Notes: a model not told the origin generated them from the letters alone. Shown: positions 47,595-59,530, numbered from the stretch's first letter. The stretch is DNA of 64,000 bases from Paraescarpia echinospica (GCA_020002185.1 CM034538.1:64114333-64178332), one strand, 5' to 3'. A program made the numbers and translations.

Positions 47595-50500
47595 ATGCAG
47601 AGGGTAGACCCATTATATGCGGTGCCGAAAGACAAGGGCTGGGCCTGGATGGTTCTTATAGGTAATATTAAAGATTTATTGCTTTAGTAATATTTGTTGA
47701 TGATGATTACCGTTAACTGCAGTAAAGCCATTAATGTCCAGATAATCAGAATTACAATGTCAAACGCCTCATTTACTTTAGGTTTATCACTACAAAAATT
47801 CAAGTAAGTTTCCTTATGTGTGGTAGTTTTGTTCGGACACTTCGCTAAGAAGAATACAACTATACGGCGACCAAGTGTCGGTTTCCGCAAATTACATTAC
47901 GTTTTTCGATATAATTATATTAAACAGCTGGAAATCCTTAGATCTAAGAGATCAGCCACATGACCATAGAAACCTATATGTAAGCTGTAAAGGCTAGCAT
48001 TTTGCGATTTTAGTAATTTTAGTAATTTTTATAACTCAAGATGGCTGCCAAGATACAGCGATAACGAAATGTCGCAGCGGTGATTTGCTACAGGAGTATA
48101 TTATATATTGTATTTTATTGTATTTATTCAGTTTCCAACAGGTCCAGTGGACCCAATAACAGGACTGACAACTGAAACAATACATGTAAATAATAAAACA
48201 ATAATATAATAATAAAAACAATAAGAACAATAAGGACATAAAATCCACACAATATCAACATCAAATACACCAGGCAAACATCTTTTATACATAGAAATGT
48301 ATTTGAATTGAGGATCTAAATGGTTCAGCTTCTGATTATATATCACATGTTGGATCATGTAAATACAATGTGTTGAAAGTAGTCATACATCTATTCAAAA
48401 CACACTGTTTTCTAATGTTGATTCTGCTATTGGAAACTCTAAAAGGGATGTTGTTTCGTAGAGATCGTGAAGTACAGTGAAATTGGATAGCCCCTACCAG
48501 ATACGACGAGTCTAGTTGGGAGAGCACACACTTGTGTAAAAACATAAAATCTGCAACTTGCCTACGGTGTTGAAGGGAAGGTAGTCTAAAATGATGGCAA
48601 AGCTCAAGATAACTGTCAGAGGAGTACTGTATTTTGGATTTGTAACATAGATATTTAATGAATTTCTTTTGAACTCGTTCGATTTTGTCAATAAACGTAC
48701 GTTGCCAGGGATTCCAGATAACACTGCAATACTCCAACTTGCTTCTGACTAGAGATATATACAAGGATCGCAAAGCCTGTACATAGGTAAATGTTGTGCA
48801 AACGCGCTCAATAAAACCACTCATCTTAAATGCTTTACAAACATAACGATTAATATGATCTTTAAAAGTCAAACTGTCGGTCAATGTGATACCGAGATCT
48901 TTGACAGCGGTGACCTTGGGCAGAGACTGGCTTAAAATCGTGTAGTCATAGGATATACGTTTTTTTGTTAGTGAATGACATTGTGCAGCATTTCTCAACG
49001 TTAAGTTTAAGTTGCCATGTGTCACATCAAAGACATACACTGTCCAGATCCTTCTGCACCAACTGACAATCGGTCACCGACGTAATTTCTTTAAACAATT
49101 TGGAATCATCAGCTTACAGTGACATTTCACATGAATCAACATGATTACTAAGATCGGTAATATACAAGATAAACAGAAATGGTCCAATTTGTGAACCTTG
49201 TGGTACACCAGACAACACTGGCTTCCAGTCAGATGTTTTGCCTTCGATGACAAACCGTTGTTTTCGGTTGACAAGGTAAGATTGCAACCACTCTATGCAT
49301 TGCGCGGAATAGCCATATGATCTAAGCTTGTAAATTAACAATGGGTGGCATACTGAATGAAAGGCTTTACTGAAATCCAAATAAACAGAATCAACCTGTT
49401 TCTTGTTGTCAATAGATTCAGAAATTGCGTTCAAGTAACACGCTAGATTATATACTGTACTTCTACACCTCACAAATCCGTGTTGGCTGCCCGAAATTGT
49501 GTTACGCACATGCTCATACAATGAATCGACTTTCTCAAAAACTTTGCTAAATAGCGGTAAGAGAGAGATAGGTCTGTAGTTGCACACCTTTCGTTTATTT
49601 CCCTTCTTGTACAGAGGAACAAAATTTGCTCTTTTAAAACAAGTTGGAAAAGTTCCACAGTTTAAGGACATATTAAAAAGCATAGTTAGTGGACCTGCTA
49701 ATTCGGCAGCACATTCCCTAAGGATTACACCTGATATATTGTCAGAACCGCATGCTTTGTTTACATCGGTGGTTCTTAGTACTCCGATGACATCATCATA
49801 AGATACATTGATATTAGCAATTGAGTCGGATTGATAGGAGGGAATAATTGAATAAACAAGGTTATCTACTAATGTAAAGACAGATTCGAAGTAGTCAGAA
49901 AATAGTTCTGCTATGTCAGCTGGACTGTCTGCCTCAGTGCCTTTATATACCATTGAGTTAGGAAGTTTTATATTAGCTTGTTTGCTTTTGGCAAAACTGA
50001 ATAGACGTTTGGTGTTTCGTTTGACGGACTTTTCAATTTCCGATATGTAGTCACAATACTTTTCTCTTTTAAATCTCTTAAAAGTGGTTCGTTGTTCAGA
50101 AAATACTTGGTAATCAGATAACGAATGTGAGCGTTTCCGTGCTTTGTGTGCGGTGTCTTTCTCGTTCAAGGTTACGATCATATCGTTATCATACCATACA
50201 GGATATATATTCACGAATGCAGATACGAGGAATGCATTCGTTTATGGCAGCATACAAAATGTCATAAAATATATCAAAACCGTCGTCAAATAACACATGT
50301 GAAAAGAACGTCAATACTACTGTATTCAAAGCAACATTGTGGCCCAAAATAGTAGCTTTGTTTAACCAATGTTGTCGTCTTTCCAGGTTGCTTCACTGTC
50401 AATTTCGCCATCATCGGCGGCTGCACCTGGTCGTTTGGCATTCTTCTGCCGGAGATATCTAACATATTCAACGCATCGGCCACCCAAGTTGCCTGGCTAC

Positions 50501-52643
50501 CAGCCATAGAGAGCTTTATAAGACTGTTCATAGGTATGTTACCTTTATTTTCATTATATTTTGCAATAACATGTCATCACAACATTGCGTGAATATGTCG
50601 CTGATTAATATTTAATTGTTCTCTCGAAACAAATAATTGTGGACTGATTTGGTGTAATCGTTGCATAATCTGTTTACTGTTGTTTTAATTAATTATTTAT
50701 ATATTTTTTATATAATATTGGCTCAATTAAATACTTTATTATTTAATTGATAGAAATTCAATGATATTAACTGGTTCCTTTGACACACCATGTGAACATA
50801 TTTTACTCATAATAATTGTATACTTTTAACATAATATACATTATAGCTGTGTATTAGTTATGATTATGTCATGAATAAGAACAGGACATTATTTTCGAAT
50901 GGGTTGCTCCATACGACACATAATTATTCTAACATTAAACCAGATATTTCAGCTGCGATTATACATTTCAAAATTATTAATGATAACATAATTTTGAAAT
51001 GTTACTATAATATATTACTATGTCTGATTGGAAAGTATAATTATGTATTTAATGCAGCGCATGTTATCCTGCGAAGGAACAAAATGTAAGTGTTGACTCT
51101 GTTCCGGTTGCAGCGACTCCAGCCAATATGATGGCGGCAAAGATCGGCACGCGCTGGGTCGACTTCACCGGAAGTCTCCTGATGAATGCTGGTTTCGTTC
51201 TGGGAACATACGCTGACCGAATTGAGATTCTCTACGTCACTTTCGGCGGTATCGTCGGTACGGTTTTGAAAGGATTACAATAAACCGACGCATAAAAATG
51301 CCGACGCATAAAACATTAACCATCGCAAAAACAGCCACTAATATGTCATTCACGTCGAAGCGGTCGTTGGCATCGTTTAATGATCACAATGCGGGCGGGC
51401 ACTCAATTGTAAACCAAGCTTAGGAAATGGAACATATATATAATTCGTGGTAGTATAACAATTTCTAAAAATAATAGTGATGGCGGCGAAAAATAATGGT
51501 GTTATTTAAAAAATATTTGTAACGGGACACAAACGTAAAAATCGACTTTGAGTAATCTCTTTTGGTAACGGCATTCCATAAGTTGGAAGCATCTTTTGAA
51601 CCGTTGATACAAAATGACACAACACTTTTGGATTCTCGATAAACAACTTGCTTTCTTGTTCACTTGTCATGTGCAGGGTTTTACTCAGGATACTACTACT
51701 AATAATAATGTTGTTTTTGTTTAATCGTGTTAAACTTTGTTCAATTGTGTTTAATATTGAACAATATGTAACTATAAAATATTGTTACATATTGTTCAAT
51801 ATTATTGAATCGTATTAACGTTGATTACTACAACTTTGTATAAAAAACCGTGCAAAATATATATCTGAAACAACCGTGTGTCTTGGTTGTAGGTGTTGGT
51901 GCTGGTTTATGCTATGCTCCGAGTATTGTGATCCTGGGCCAATATCTCGACAAACGACGTGCTTTGGCCAACGGGGTCTCGTTCTGTGGCGCCGGCATCG
52001 GATCCTTTGTGTTGCCGCCTATGATCAGATACACCGTCGACACGTACGGACTAAACAAGACCTTTCTTCTGTTAGCAACTTGTATGTTGCACGTGTCCAT
52101 TGCTGGCATGTTGTTCCGTTCGCCATCGTTCTACGTCAAGAGCTACATGCATTCGCAGCGTTCGCTTGTAAAATTTCCCGAAACTGTGATTTGGGTAACC
52201 GAGATGAATCCGGACACGAACCTATATATATCAAAGTCGATCACAATGAGAGCGTCACCTATTGGTATGGTATACGCCTCGGAGAAGACACCGAACGTTG
52301 ATGTAATTGGTATCCCTGATACAAAACCGACTTCCAAAGATAGTGATACAGCAGACAGGACTCAGGACAAAGCTTCCGGGTTCATTGGAAGTTACTCTGC
52401 AATCCACTCATGGTGATGTATGCGGTCACGCCATCGATATGTGACAGTAGTTACGGCAATGTGTACATGCTCATGCCTTCACATACAACAATCGCGGGCT
52501 TCTCCAGCACGAAAGGTGATATGACTGGCCAATGGAACGATTCGTTCCTCGTCAGTGGCGCTATGCTCATCTTCGCTGCCTCTGTCTACATCTTCGAACC
52601 GTGCGCCGCCAAGTGCTGCAAGAAGTCGTTACAGAAAACATAG
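47595..52643 (+). pseudogene. Broken duplicate of the SLC16-like transporter (unit B)
   Basis: Exons 1-3 (47595-47661, 50387-50533, 51114-51257) are intact with conserved splice sites. Exon 4 starts at 51893 but loses one base at about 52380 (CTTCCGGGTTCATTGG against CTTCCGGATTTCGTTGG in A), shifting the frame into a stop soon after. At about 52518 it jumps from STKG directly to DMTGQWND, deleting about 836 bp (A coordinates 27407-28242): TM8-TM11, intron 4 and the start of exon 5. Without the frameshift the tail would still be in frame. The TATA position is altered and a LINE sits in intron 1. It could still be transcribed, but cannot encode a 12-TM carrier. Confidence 0.9.
48105..50293 (-). 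mobile_element. Jockey-like LINE fragment, dead, in intron 1 of unit B
   Basis: Minus-strand non-LTR reverse transcriptase, absent from the matching intron in unit A (junction after AGTATATTAT, resuming at ATGTGAAAAG). The first frame (50214-49114) has KACGSDNISGVILRE, NYRPISLLP, SGSQHGF, VYLDFSKAFHSV and SGVPQGSQIGP. The catalytic box follows in the same frame as stop-ADD: a TAA (about 49122) replaces the residue before Ala-Asp-Asp. The last part (49040-48336) includes GITLTDSLTFKDHI, LEYCSVIWNPW and IERVQKKFIKYL. The 5' end is truncated after the endonuclease. The tail is ACTGAATAAATACAATAAAA. Clade assignment from overall motif style is tentative. Confidence 0.8.
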
Positions 52644-55150
52644 ACCGCACGCACGACGTTGACATTTCTTCACGTCTTCGTCAACGTGCTGCAGAAGACG
52701 AACGATACGCTATCACAAACAGTTAATGTTGTTAGTGTTACGTGATTATTATTATTATTATAATATACATATGTCAGCAGTTGTGTTGCAGTTTAAGGTG
52801 GCATTTATGTATCATTAATATGATGAAGCAATATTTACAAAATTAATGTGACTGTACAAGATGTTGAAACAAGCCCCAGTTGTTTTGGGACAACTAACCA
52901 TCTACTCTCACTTGCGATGGTTTACTGCTAACCAAGACACCCATTGTCGTCGACGTGCTTACGCCAGTAGTACTCAGTTCTGTGTGTACTTCGATGACTT
53001 GTATTCTTGAGGAGTATTGACTAGATTCGTTATGTTTTGAAAACACCGGTATGCGTGTTAGCATACATACGTAGCATACTGACTTAGCTAATCGCTCAAT
53101 CACATTTACGTGTGTTATCGCGTCTAGTCAAGATTTAACATTGATGAGTTGGTTTTTATAATAATATTAATTGACACGTTTATCATTTGTTAACTTATAG
53201 TACACATTTAGGCAAATTTATTATTTATTATTCAATATGTTATAATTTTATCAGTTATGAGTGTGCGTGCGTGTGCGCGCCATTTTGAGAGTAGTGAGTG
53301 TACGCGCGCATATGCGTGTACAAAAATATGCATTTTAATGTAATTATATTAACAGTGAATAAACATTCGTACAATTCAATTGTCTTTATTGTATCTTGTT
53401 TTTAGCAGAAACTGGTGTTATTTATTGAATTTAAGTTGTAGCTACCTGGCACCATGTTGCCATCACGTTTGTTAATCACCCCCCCCCCCTCCTCTCTCGC
53501 CCTATCTCGGCCCTCTCTTCTTTATCTTTGTGTCTGTCTTTGTATGTCTTTCTGTCCGTCTCTCATTCTGTCAGTATGTCTGTCTGTCTGTCAGTATGTA
53601 TGTCTGTCTGTCTGTCTGACTGTCTGTCTGTCTGTATGTCTGTTTGTCTCTCTCTCTCTCCCTCTCTGTCTTACTTAAAACTAGTTAATTGAAATACAAT
53701 ATTTTCTGAGTGACGTTAGTCGAACACAAATCGTGCAATCGGACTAACGTTCTACGAAACAATTCTGCTGGCAACATCCTGATCATCGAAATACAATAAG
53801 CTAGCCAGTGATAGCGTCCTGGTTTGTTTCTTTGTTATGCTGGTTACACGTTTTAAAGTGATCTTTAAAACTATGTTGTCCAACAAACACGAATAGACAT
53901 ATTTAAGTCTGTGCGTGGCCGTATCAACATAACCGCGTCAATAGCTACATGGCAGGGCTGTACCGCGGCAGATAACGTTGATGTGGGAGAGACGTGAATT
54001 CCTTCAGAGCTACCATTCGAGACTGGACTCTCGCGACAAACATTGAATGGGTAGTTTTAGTCTTTCTGGTTAGATATCTTGTGTGCAAGATATCCGACCA
54101 GACTGACTACAGAATGAAAGCCCTGTTAGGCCGGTAGGTTGGAACCAGACGCGCGCAAATTATTCTTTTCCATCGGGACATGAGGCGAGAATTTTTACCG
54201 AGACAGCCGGAATAAGTAACGTATCATCATGCTCAGCTGGCTATACAGCATCACTGCAGAAGCAAAATACGCAGTATGCTGTTTAATTTTAAAATTTTGC
54301 TTCGTAATTATACAAATTCTTCTTACTAAAATGGGGTCAAACTGAGACAAAGAAACGATATAATATTGGAATCGATGGACCGGTCTTAGACTTAATTACA
54401 CATACCTTGAAACGAAGTGCTGCTATTTGTCGATGTTTTCGTAGGAGACATTTGCTGTTTTCATCGTGACAAAAAAACGATGTTTTCACCCTGAATCAAA
54501 GTAAGCTATGGAACTGACATACGCGAAGTAGGCGTGACGTCGCAATCACTTATATCAACCAACAAACTCAACGAATTTTGACCCGTTGGTTAGCGTACGT
54601 TATCGTGTCGTCTCGCCGACGTAGAGCTACATCGGTTTCGCTGAGATCAATGCACATCAGTTTCGCCGCGGTTTAAAAGTGGGTGGAGCTTTTAACATGA
54701 AATCAAGAAATGGTGAAGTGCGCATATGTGAACCTATGCAAATAAAAAATAGCGCCGCAATCGGAAGATTAGTGTACTAAGTTTCCGCAGCCAACATAGT
54801 TCGGAACCGTAGAGTGCACATAAAACGCCTGATTATAGGTCCGTTTATAGGTGTTCTTTGAACGGTTACCGGGAAATCTAGATGACGCTAGCATAACAAA
54901 AAGTGCATCCTTTCAAATGATACCAAGGTAGTCTGGACAGGACGCGCTGTGTGGGTAGTAGCGACCGTTGAATTTCATGTTTTGAAAGTGTTCCGAGTGT
55001 TTTGGTATGGGTGTGCTTGTATGTTTGGTTGGGTGTGCTTGCATGATCGAGTGCGGATATTCACGCGAGCGCATGCATGCGCGTGAGTGCATGTGAGTAT
55101 GTGTTTGTGGAAAGCGTACAAAATATGTATAAATTAAAAACTAATTTAAT
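52644..55150 (+). other. 3' flank of unit B
   Basis: Parallels 28368-30573 of unit A, then continues across the empty insertion site (54985-54990) into sequence matching 42694-43000. Contains the (CTGT)n tract and a 110-bp B-only segment at about 54075-54185 with the small hairpin GATATCTTG/CAAGATATC. No gene. Confidence 0.65.
54985..54990 (+). other. Empty target site of the 12.1-kb element
   Basis: TTTTGAAAGTGTTCCGAG: one AAAGTG with the left flank of 30574 and the right flank of 42699 fused. This establishes the element's exact borders. Confidence 0.93.
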
Positions 55151-55251
55151 ACATTCATACATATATACATACATTCATACATTCATACATACATACACAC
55201 ATACATACACACATATATGCAGACAACCATGCATATCCACATGCATACATT

Positions 55252-55283
<32 letters not shown>

Positions 55284-55592
55284 TTCATACATACATATAT
55301 ACATACATTCATACATTCATACATATATACATACATTCATACATTCATACATACATACACACATACATACACACATATATACATACATACATACATACGC
55401 ACGCACGTATGTACGTACATACATACATACTTACACATATACATACATATTTTCATACGTGCATATATACATACATTCATACATACATACATACATACAT
55501 ACATAAATACATACATACATACATACATACATACATACATACATACATACATACATACATACATACATACGTACATACATACATACATACAT
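55150..55592. repeat. (TACA)n microsatellite, unit B
   Basis: Counterpart of 43000-43800 but roughly half as long. Confidence 0.96.
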
Positions 55593-56270
55593 GCATCTGT
55601 ATATTTATGTGTGAGAATCCCTCGATGGGTTTGGGAAGCTGTAGTAAGTTGAAAACAATATGAATGTATATACGTATTACCGAATACGACATTCTATAAA
55701 ACTCAAAATCAACAACTAGACATATAATCATTACATTGTCAGACAATGAAATAATAAGGTATGTATATTATAAATACCTCATCTGCGGTATTTACAAATT
55801 AACATTTTGCACAATGTGACATATCTATTACCCACAGCAGGACATAGTTTATTATGCTTACTCCATAATGTTTATTTCGCAGTATCTTGTTTTATGTGCA
55901 ACAGTTTATCTGTGAGCACTTCTTGTCAGACGCTCACGGCTACTCGCCGCTGACGGCTAGTCGCTTTGTCGTTTACAAAATCAAGCCATATTTCCGCAGC
56001 CATGCAACGGCTGCCGTGCTGGTTGTCAGCTATCTGTCCCTTCATTGGTACCGTGCCGCACCTGCTGCATACTTCTGATAGTTGTCTGCTGTTATGTGAT
56101 GCTTCGGTCTGTATGGAGCAACGCGGTTCGAACATTTCTACATCCCGCAAGGTGTTAAACCCGATAATTGTAATAACCACCAACAAACATTACACGAAAG
56201 CACACTTCCCATGTGGAATCTGGAGTTCACATTTGCACGCAATAACCATTTTGATAAATGAGGTGTTGGA

Positions 56271-56307
56271 AATTCCTAGGTGGGAGGAGCTCTCCCACCT
56301 AGGAATT
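56271..56307. repeat. 16-bp inverted repeat with 5-nt spacer at a B-specific junction
   Basis: AATTCCTAGGTGGGAG (56271-56286), GAGCT, CTCCCACCTAGGAATT (56292-56307). In unit A only the left arm is present (near 44460, diverged as GAATTCCTAGGTGCGAG) and is followed by ~800 bp missing here. The palindrome marks the rearrangement joint. Confidence 0.9.
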
Positions 56308-56309
56308 CC

Positions 56310-56760
56310 CATGTAAGGGTGGTGGTGGACGGCTAATGACCGCCTCTAATCGGGTATATCGTCGTATGTTCATGAGAGTGTGTACGAAAAAACGAACAAA
56401 AGTGGACTTCCTCTTAGTGGACGTGTGCGTTTGTGCGTGTGCGTATGCGTGTGCGTGTAAGGGAGGTGGTGGACGGCTAATGACCGCCTTTTATCGGTGT
56501 ACTGTCGTGTGTGTATGCGTGCGTGTGTATAAAAACAAACAAAACACGATAGTATACGAATGCACAATTATTTTATTGACCAAAGACGTGACGTGCGGTT
56601 GTTTTACCACCACGCCAGCGGTAAGAGCTTACGTTTGATTGCACCATGCCATTGACTCGTGCATGCCTGATACTTACGGGTGTTTTACCACCACGCCAGC
56701 GGTGAGAGCTTACGGGTGTTTGATCAGAGCGCCATCGGCTCAATCGATGATGATGATCAT
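56310..56760. repeat. Short direct repeats at the right end of unit B
   Basis: GGTGGTGGACGGCTAATGACCGCC occurs at about 56320 and 56465, followed by TCGTCGTATG/TGTCGTGTGT-type sequence. ACCACCACGCCAGCGGT and GAGCTTACG units recur at about 56605 and 56688. The same block occurs once in unit A at 45280-45600. Confidence 0.8.
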
Positions 56761-56938
56761 ACCTTGTTAATGAAACACGGTGCCAATCAATACCGAAATA
56801 AGCAGCAAATGTCAAACACTACCGAAACTTCTCACCAAACAAACAAAGGTATACTACACAATTGGTGCCGAAAGTTAACATAAAAATAAACACTACATAC
56901 ACACGAATCAGTATCGAAACACGGTACTACAGTGTAAA

Positions 56939-57315
56939 TTATCTCAAGTGTTTAAGCGAGTCAAACACACGGCAATATTTTGCCACCAAATCAGTGCCGA
57001 AACCATTCACAAAAGGCTGTATCGAAAACCCGTGAGAGGGAACCATGAGATTAGCTGTACAATATTGTCCGCAAACGTTGGACAGAGGACCGTGCAATGC
57101 TTATTCATGAAGGCGCATAACTCGACGTGTCAGAAGTATTCGCCGTGTCCGTCGCCGTCCAGGTACAGTGCTATCCAATGTTTGCCCGGTTTGCAACCGT
57201 CGTGCGTGTTGCACAAGAAGGCGGCCGGGAAAGCGTCTATCGTCATGGGTAGTTTGTCTTTGAGCACGATAAATAGGTTTGGAGCGTATATGTCGTCCGT
57301 CCACGTACACTGCAA
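56939..57315 (-). pseudogene. Adenain-like cysteine protease remnant with catalytic motifs in two frames
   Basis: The first frame (57315-57130) has VLKDKLPMTIDAFPAAF, then PGKHWIALYLDGDGHGEYF, giving the catalytic His in the usual HW context; it meets TGA after GEYF. The second frame (57097 to TAA at 56939) has LSNVCGQYC, the catalytic Cys motif, and ends GFSIQPFVNGFGTDLVAKYC and a short tail. Viral proteases of this C5/Ulp1-like fold cut capsid precursors. Both catalytic landmarks survive, but the frames are out of register, so the protein is not made. Confidence 0.65.
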
Positions 57316-58225
57316 GGAAGTTGATGTCGTTGTTCTTGGTATGGAATAGGTTCTTCTCGAACGACCCGGTGTAGGCGTCGTTATCGATTCTGCACAGCAC
57401 GAGACTTTTCGGCACGATGCCGAGGAACAGATTACGTTGTGTGTGCGACCGGGTTCCAGCGGGAATGGCGGAGACCTTACAGTCGACGGGAAGCATCGGA
57501 TACTTGGCCATGGCCTTCTCGAGGGCTTTCATGTGCACCATCTAAACAGTGGGAATTAAAATAACCTTCTTTATGAACGAGGTGGCGTTGACGATCTTGA
57601 TCTTGTAGTCGGGGTTGCCTCCACCAGCCATTAGCGCGAACGAGTTCTTTCTGCGAACATGTCGTATTTTGGCCTCGACGCCGTTGATGAGGAATTCATC
57701 CTGCATGAAGAGATCCACGTGGAGGCGACCCATCCTGTGGACGACTGTACTCCGGACGATCTTTTCTTGTCGGGCCACGAAGCCCGCATTGGACACTTTT
57801 CCGGCAACGATCTCGACGGCCTACATGCGAGTTCTCGTTCCTTGTGCCACAGCTGACTCGACACTTGCGTCGTCTTTGCATTGTCGCCGTGGCAGCATTG
57901 TCTCGATGTAGGCACGGTAAGAATACGTGTTGGTCGAGGGGGTCACGAGCGTACCATTCAGGTAACCGTCAACTTGACTGAACAGCGAATGGAGCCAGTT
58001 ATTCACCATGGAATCGGCGGCGTCGAGGTCCATTCCGTCGGCTGGGGTCACCGTCGCTTGAACATGTAGCATCGTATTGGCGAGATCCAGGTAATCGTCT
58101 CCCGATCCGGGTATCACGAATTTTATCGGGCCGCCCGAGTCGACAGAGGACACGGGTTGTTGTTGCGCAGTGTGACTGTCGACGACGAAGGTTTGAGTCG
58201 GGGGTACGCTAAGAGGTCGAGCTCG
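57270..58225 (-). pseudogene. F54H12.2-like major capsid protein, three-frame remnant
   Basis: N-terminal part in the frame of 57821-58540: LSVPPTQTFVV, GGPIKFVIPGSGDDYLDLAN, VNNWLHSLFSQVDGYLNGTL, YRAYIETML. The frame is lost near 57890. A short piece (NAKTTQVSSQLWHKE) follows in a second frame. From 57796 a third frame carries DLFMQDEFLINGVEAKI and YKIKIVNATSFIKKV, an in-frame TAG just before 57541, then EKAMAKYPMLPVDCKV, FLGIVPKSLVLCRIDNDAY and NNDINFLAVYVDG. This is the double-jelly-roll capsid family of Polinton-like elements. At least two frameshifts and one nonsense codon inactivate it. Confidence 0.7.
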
Positions 58226-58229
58226 CTCC

Positions 58230-58577
58230 TGACCCCGTCGCACGATTGTCTTTGCACGGAAGATATCGTTGACTATATCGAGCTCACGTTTCAGCGACGA
58301 CATCTGTTTCCGGTGCTTTCTCCCTCCTGTACTGGCGCGTTTCTTGGAGGGTGCTTGTTGTAATCGCTTAGGAGCTCGCACACCTGGATTCAAGAGGCCA
58401 TTCAATAGGGTCTCAGTCGTGACGCGATGTTTGGTCGCCGTTTTGATGTTTTGCCCGGACACGACACTGCGCAGTAGACATCCGAAGAAATTTCCTAGTG
58501 ATCTCGTTGATATTGGGCACCTGCAAAATAGGCAAGGCAAAACCCTGTTGGCGAGCGTAGTAGTCGTTGTAATTCAT
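58230..58577 (-). pseudogene. Minor-capsid-like small protein, frameshifted and run into the capsid gene
   Basis: Starts MNYNDYYARQQGFALP at 58577. After about 16 residues the expected continuation appears in another frame (RSLGNFFGCLLRSVVSGQN, from about 58505) as a Gly/basic-rich protein (PSKKRASTGGRKHRKQ). The second frame passes without a stop into the major capsid sequence near 58225, so the normal gene boundary has been lost. Identification rests on position, small size and composition. Confidence 0.5.
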
Positions 58578-58613
58578 CTTTAGAACGTCGTCGTCGGAAA
58601 TGAAGTGTCACCG

Positions 58614-59330
58614 TCACCTACCGAGCTCAAATGGCAAGTGTCGTTCGGTGTTGTCTCTAATATATATATCTCTATCGTCACGAACTCTTTGCACTAGAGA
58701 CACGTATTGGACGTGATCGTAAGTTTTCGACACGGTGAAACAGTTCAGTCCGTTGACCGCAACGATCCGCAACAAGGGTGCGAGACGGTCGCCGACGATA
58801 CGTGACTCCACGACGTACGTGTAGATGTACATCTTTGTGAGTCCTTGATGCATGTCCACTACTGAATCGGCCTTTTTCTCGACGGGGTACTCACGAAATC
58901 TGTCTGGTGGATCGGATACCGTTGCCGACGATCTGAGATTTAAGTTGTTTGTAGTATGGTTCCCGTGGTGCTCTCTAGCGGTATGTTAAACTCGGTCCTG
59001 GGTGTCATGTGCAAGGTCACCCTTCGAGAGATGTCGCTGTAGCTCAATTTCGCCTTGACTCTATCTGTCGACATCTTCATCAGCGCCTTGTTCATGTTGC
59101 GTATCAATTGGCTCGCGTTGTAGTAATACCCGTGCTCGAACGAGCCATACAGAGTCCCATATGATCGGACTCGTAGAGGTAGAACCGCCTATCATTTTTG
59201 CTGCATTTCCACTCGTCAGACAGAAGCCATGATAAGGCAAGTCCATCATGTATTGCGCCAGGGTGTTATTGGGACGCGACTTCATGGAAGCGTTGCTAGG
59301 CAACGTCAGGTAGAAATCACTCATCGTCAT
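58614..59330 (-). pseudogene. FYLTLPS-type protein of the viral block, frameshifted
   Basis: Starts MTMSDFYLTLPSNASM at 59330. The frame changes near 59205 (EWKCSKNDRRFYLYES in another frame) and again near 59135 (GYYYNASQLIRNMNKAL to ESTTGTILQTT, TAA at 58940). It resumes in the 58614-58930 region with DIHRG-like DMHQGLTKMYIYTYVVES, then VGDRLAPLLRIV and DIYIRDNTERHLPFELGR, and a stop at 58614. The pieces are collinear and make a single broken gene. Proteins of this type sit beside the capsid genes and may be structural; that is inference. Confidence 0.6.
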
Positions 59331-59367
59331 GGTGTTGTTTCATCGTCGGATTGGGTAGTAGGTAATC

Positions 59368-59530
59368 CTACGAACTGCTCAACAGAGCCGTCCACAGATT
59401 CAAATTACCGCGACCGATCGACAGGTGCTGGCCACGGTGACCGTGTACAAGACGATGACCTGACACAGAAAGACGATCTCCTCTTTGGGACACACGGTAC
59501 CGAAAATGTGCCAAGAAGTGCTCTGAGCGT
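59368..59530 (-). pseudogene. Small single-TM protein of the viral block, frameshifted
   Basis: A first frame (to the TGA at 59400-59402) reads CPKEEIVFLCQVIVLYTVT, a charged stretch followed by one hydrophobic helix. The C-terminal part NLNLWTALLSSS is in a different frame and meets TAG at 59368, after which DYLLPNPT is still readable. One frameshift and one nonsense codon therefore break it. The same short protein is a regular member of these capsid clusters; function unknown. Confidence 0.6.

Larger units (their letters stand above)
45638..56820 (+). repeat. Tandem duplication, unit B
   Basis: Begins TTTTTGGACAGAACATG immediately after the end of unit A and closes at GTCAAACACTACCGAAAC near 56820. 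It differs from A by a LINE in intron 1 (48105-50293), a ~836-bp deletion over exons 4/5, a ~470-bp deletion near 46738, a tandem ~285-bp duplication at about 46825-47390, a 110-bp extra segment near 54075-54185, and no 12.1-kb element. Confidence 0.9.

Noticed and set aside
47595..52643. Unit B transporter as a second functional gene
   Set aside because: A frameshift, loss of about four TM helices and an altered TATA box make a working carrier implausible.
57659..57911. Plus-strand ORFs over the viral block
   Set aside because: Shadows of the minus-strand capsid remnant in GC-rich DNA.
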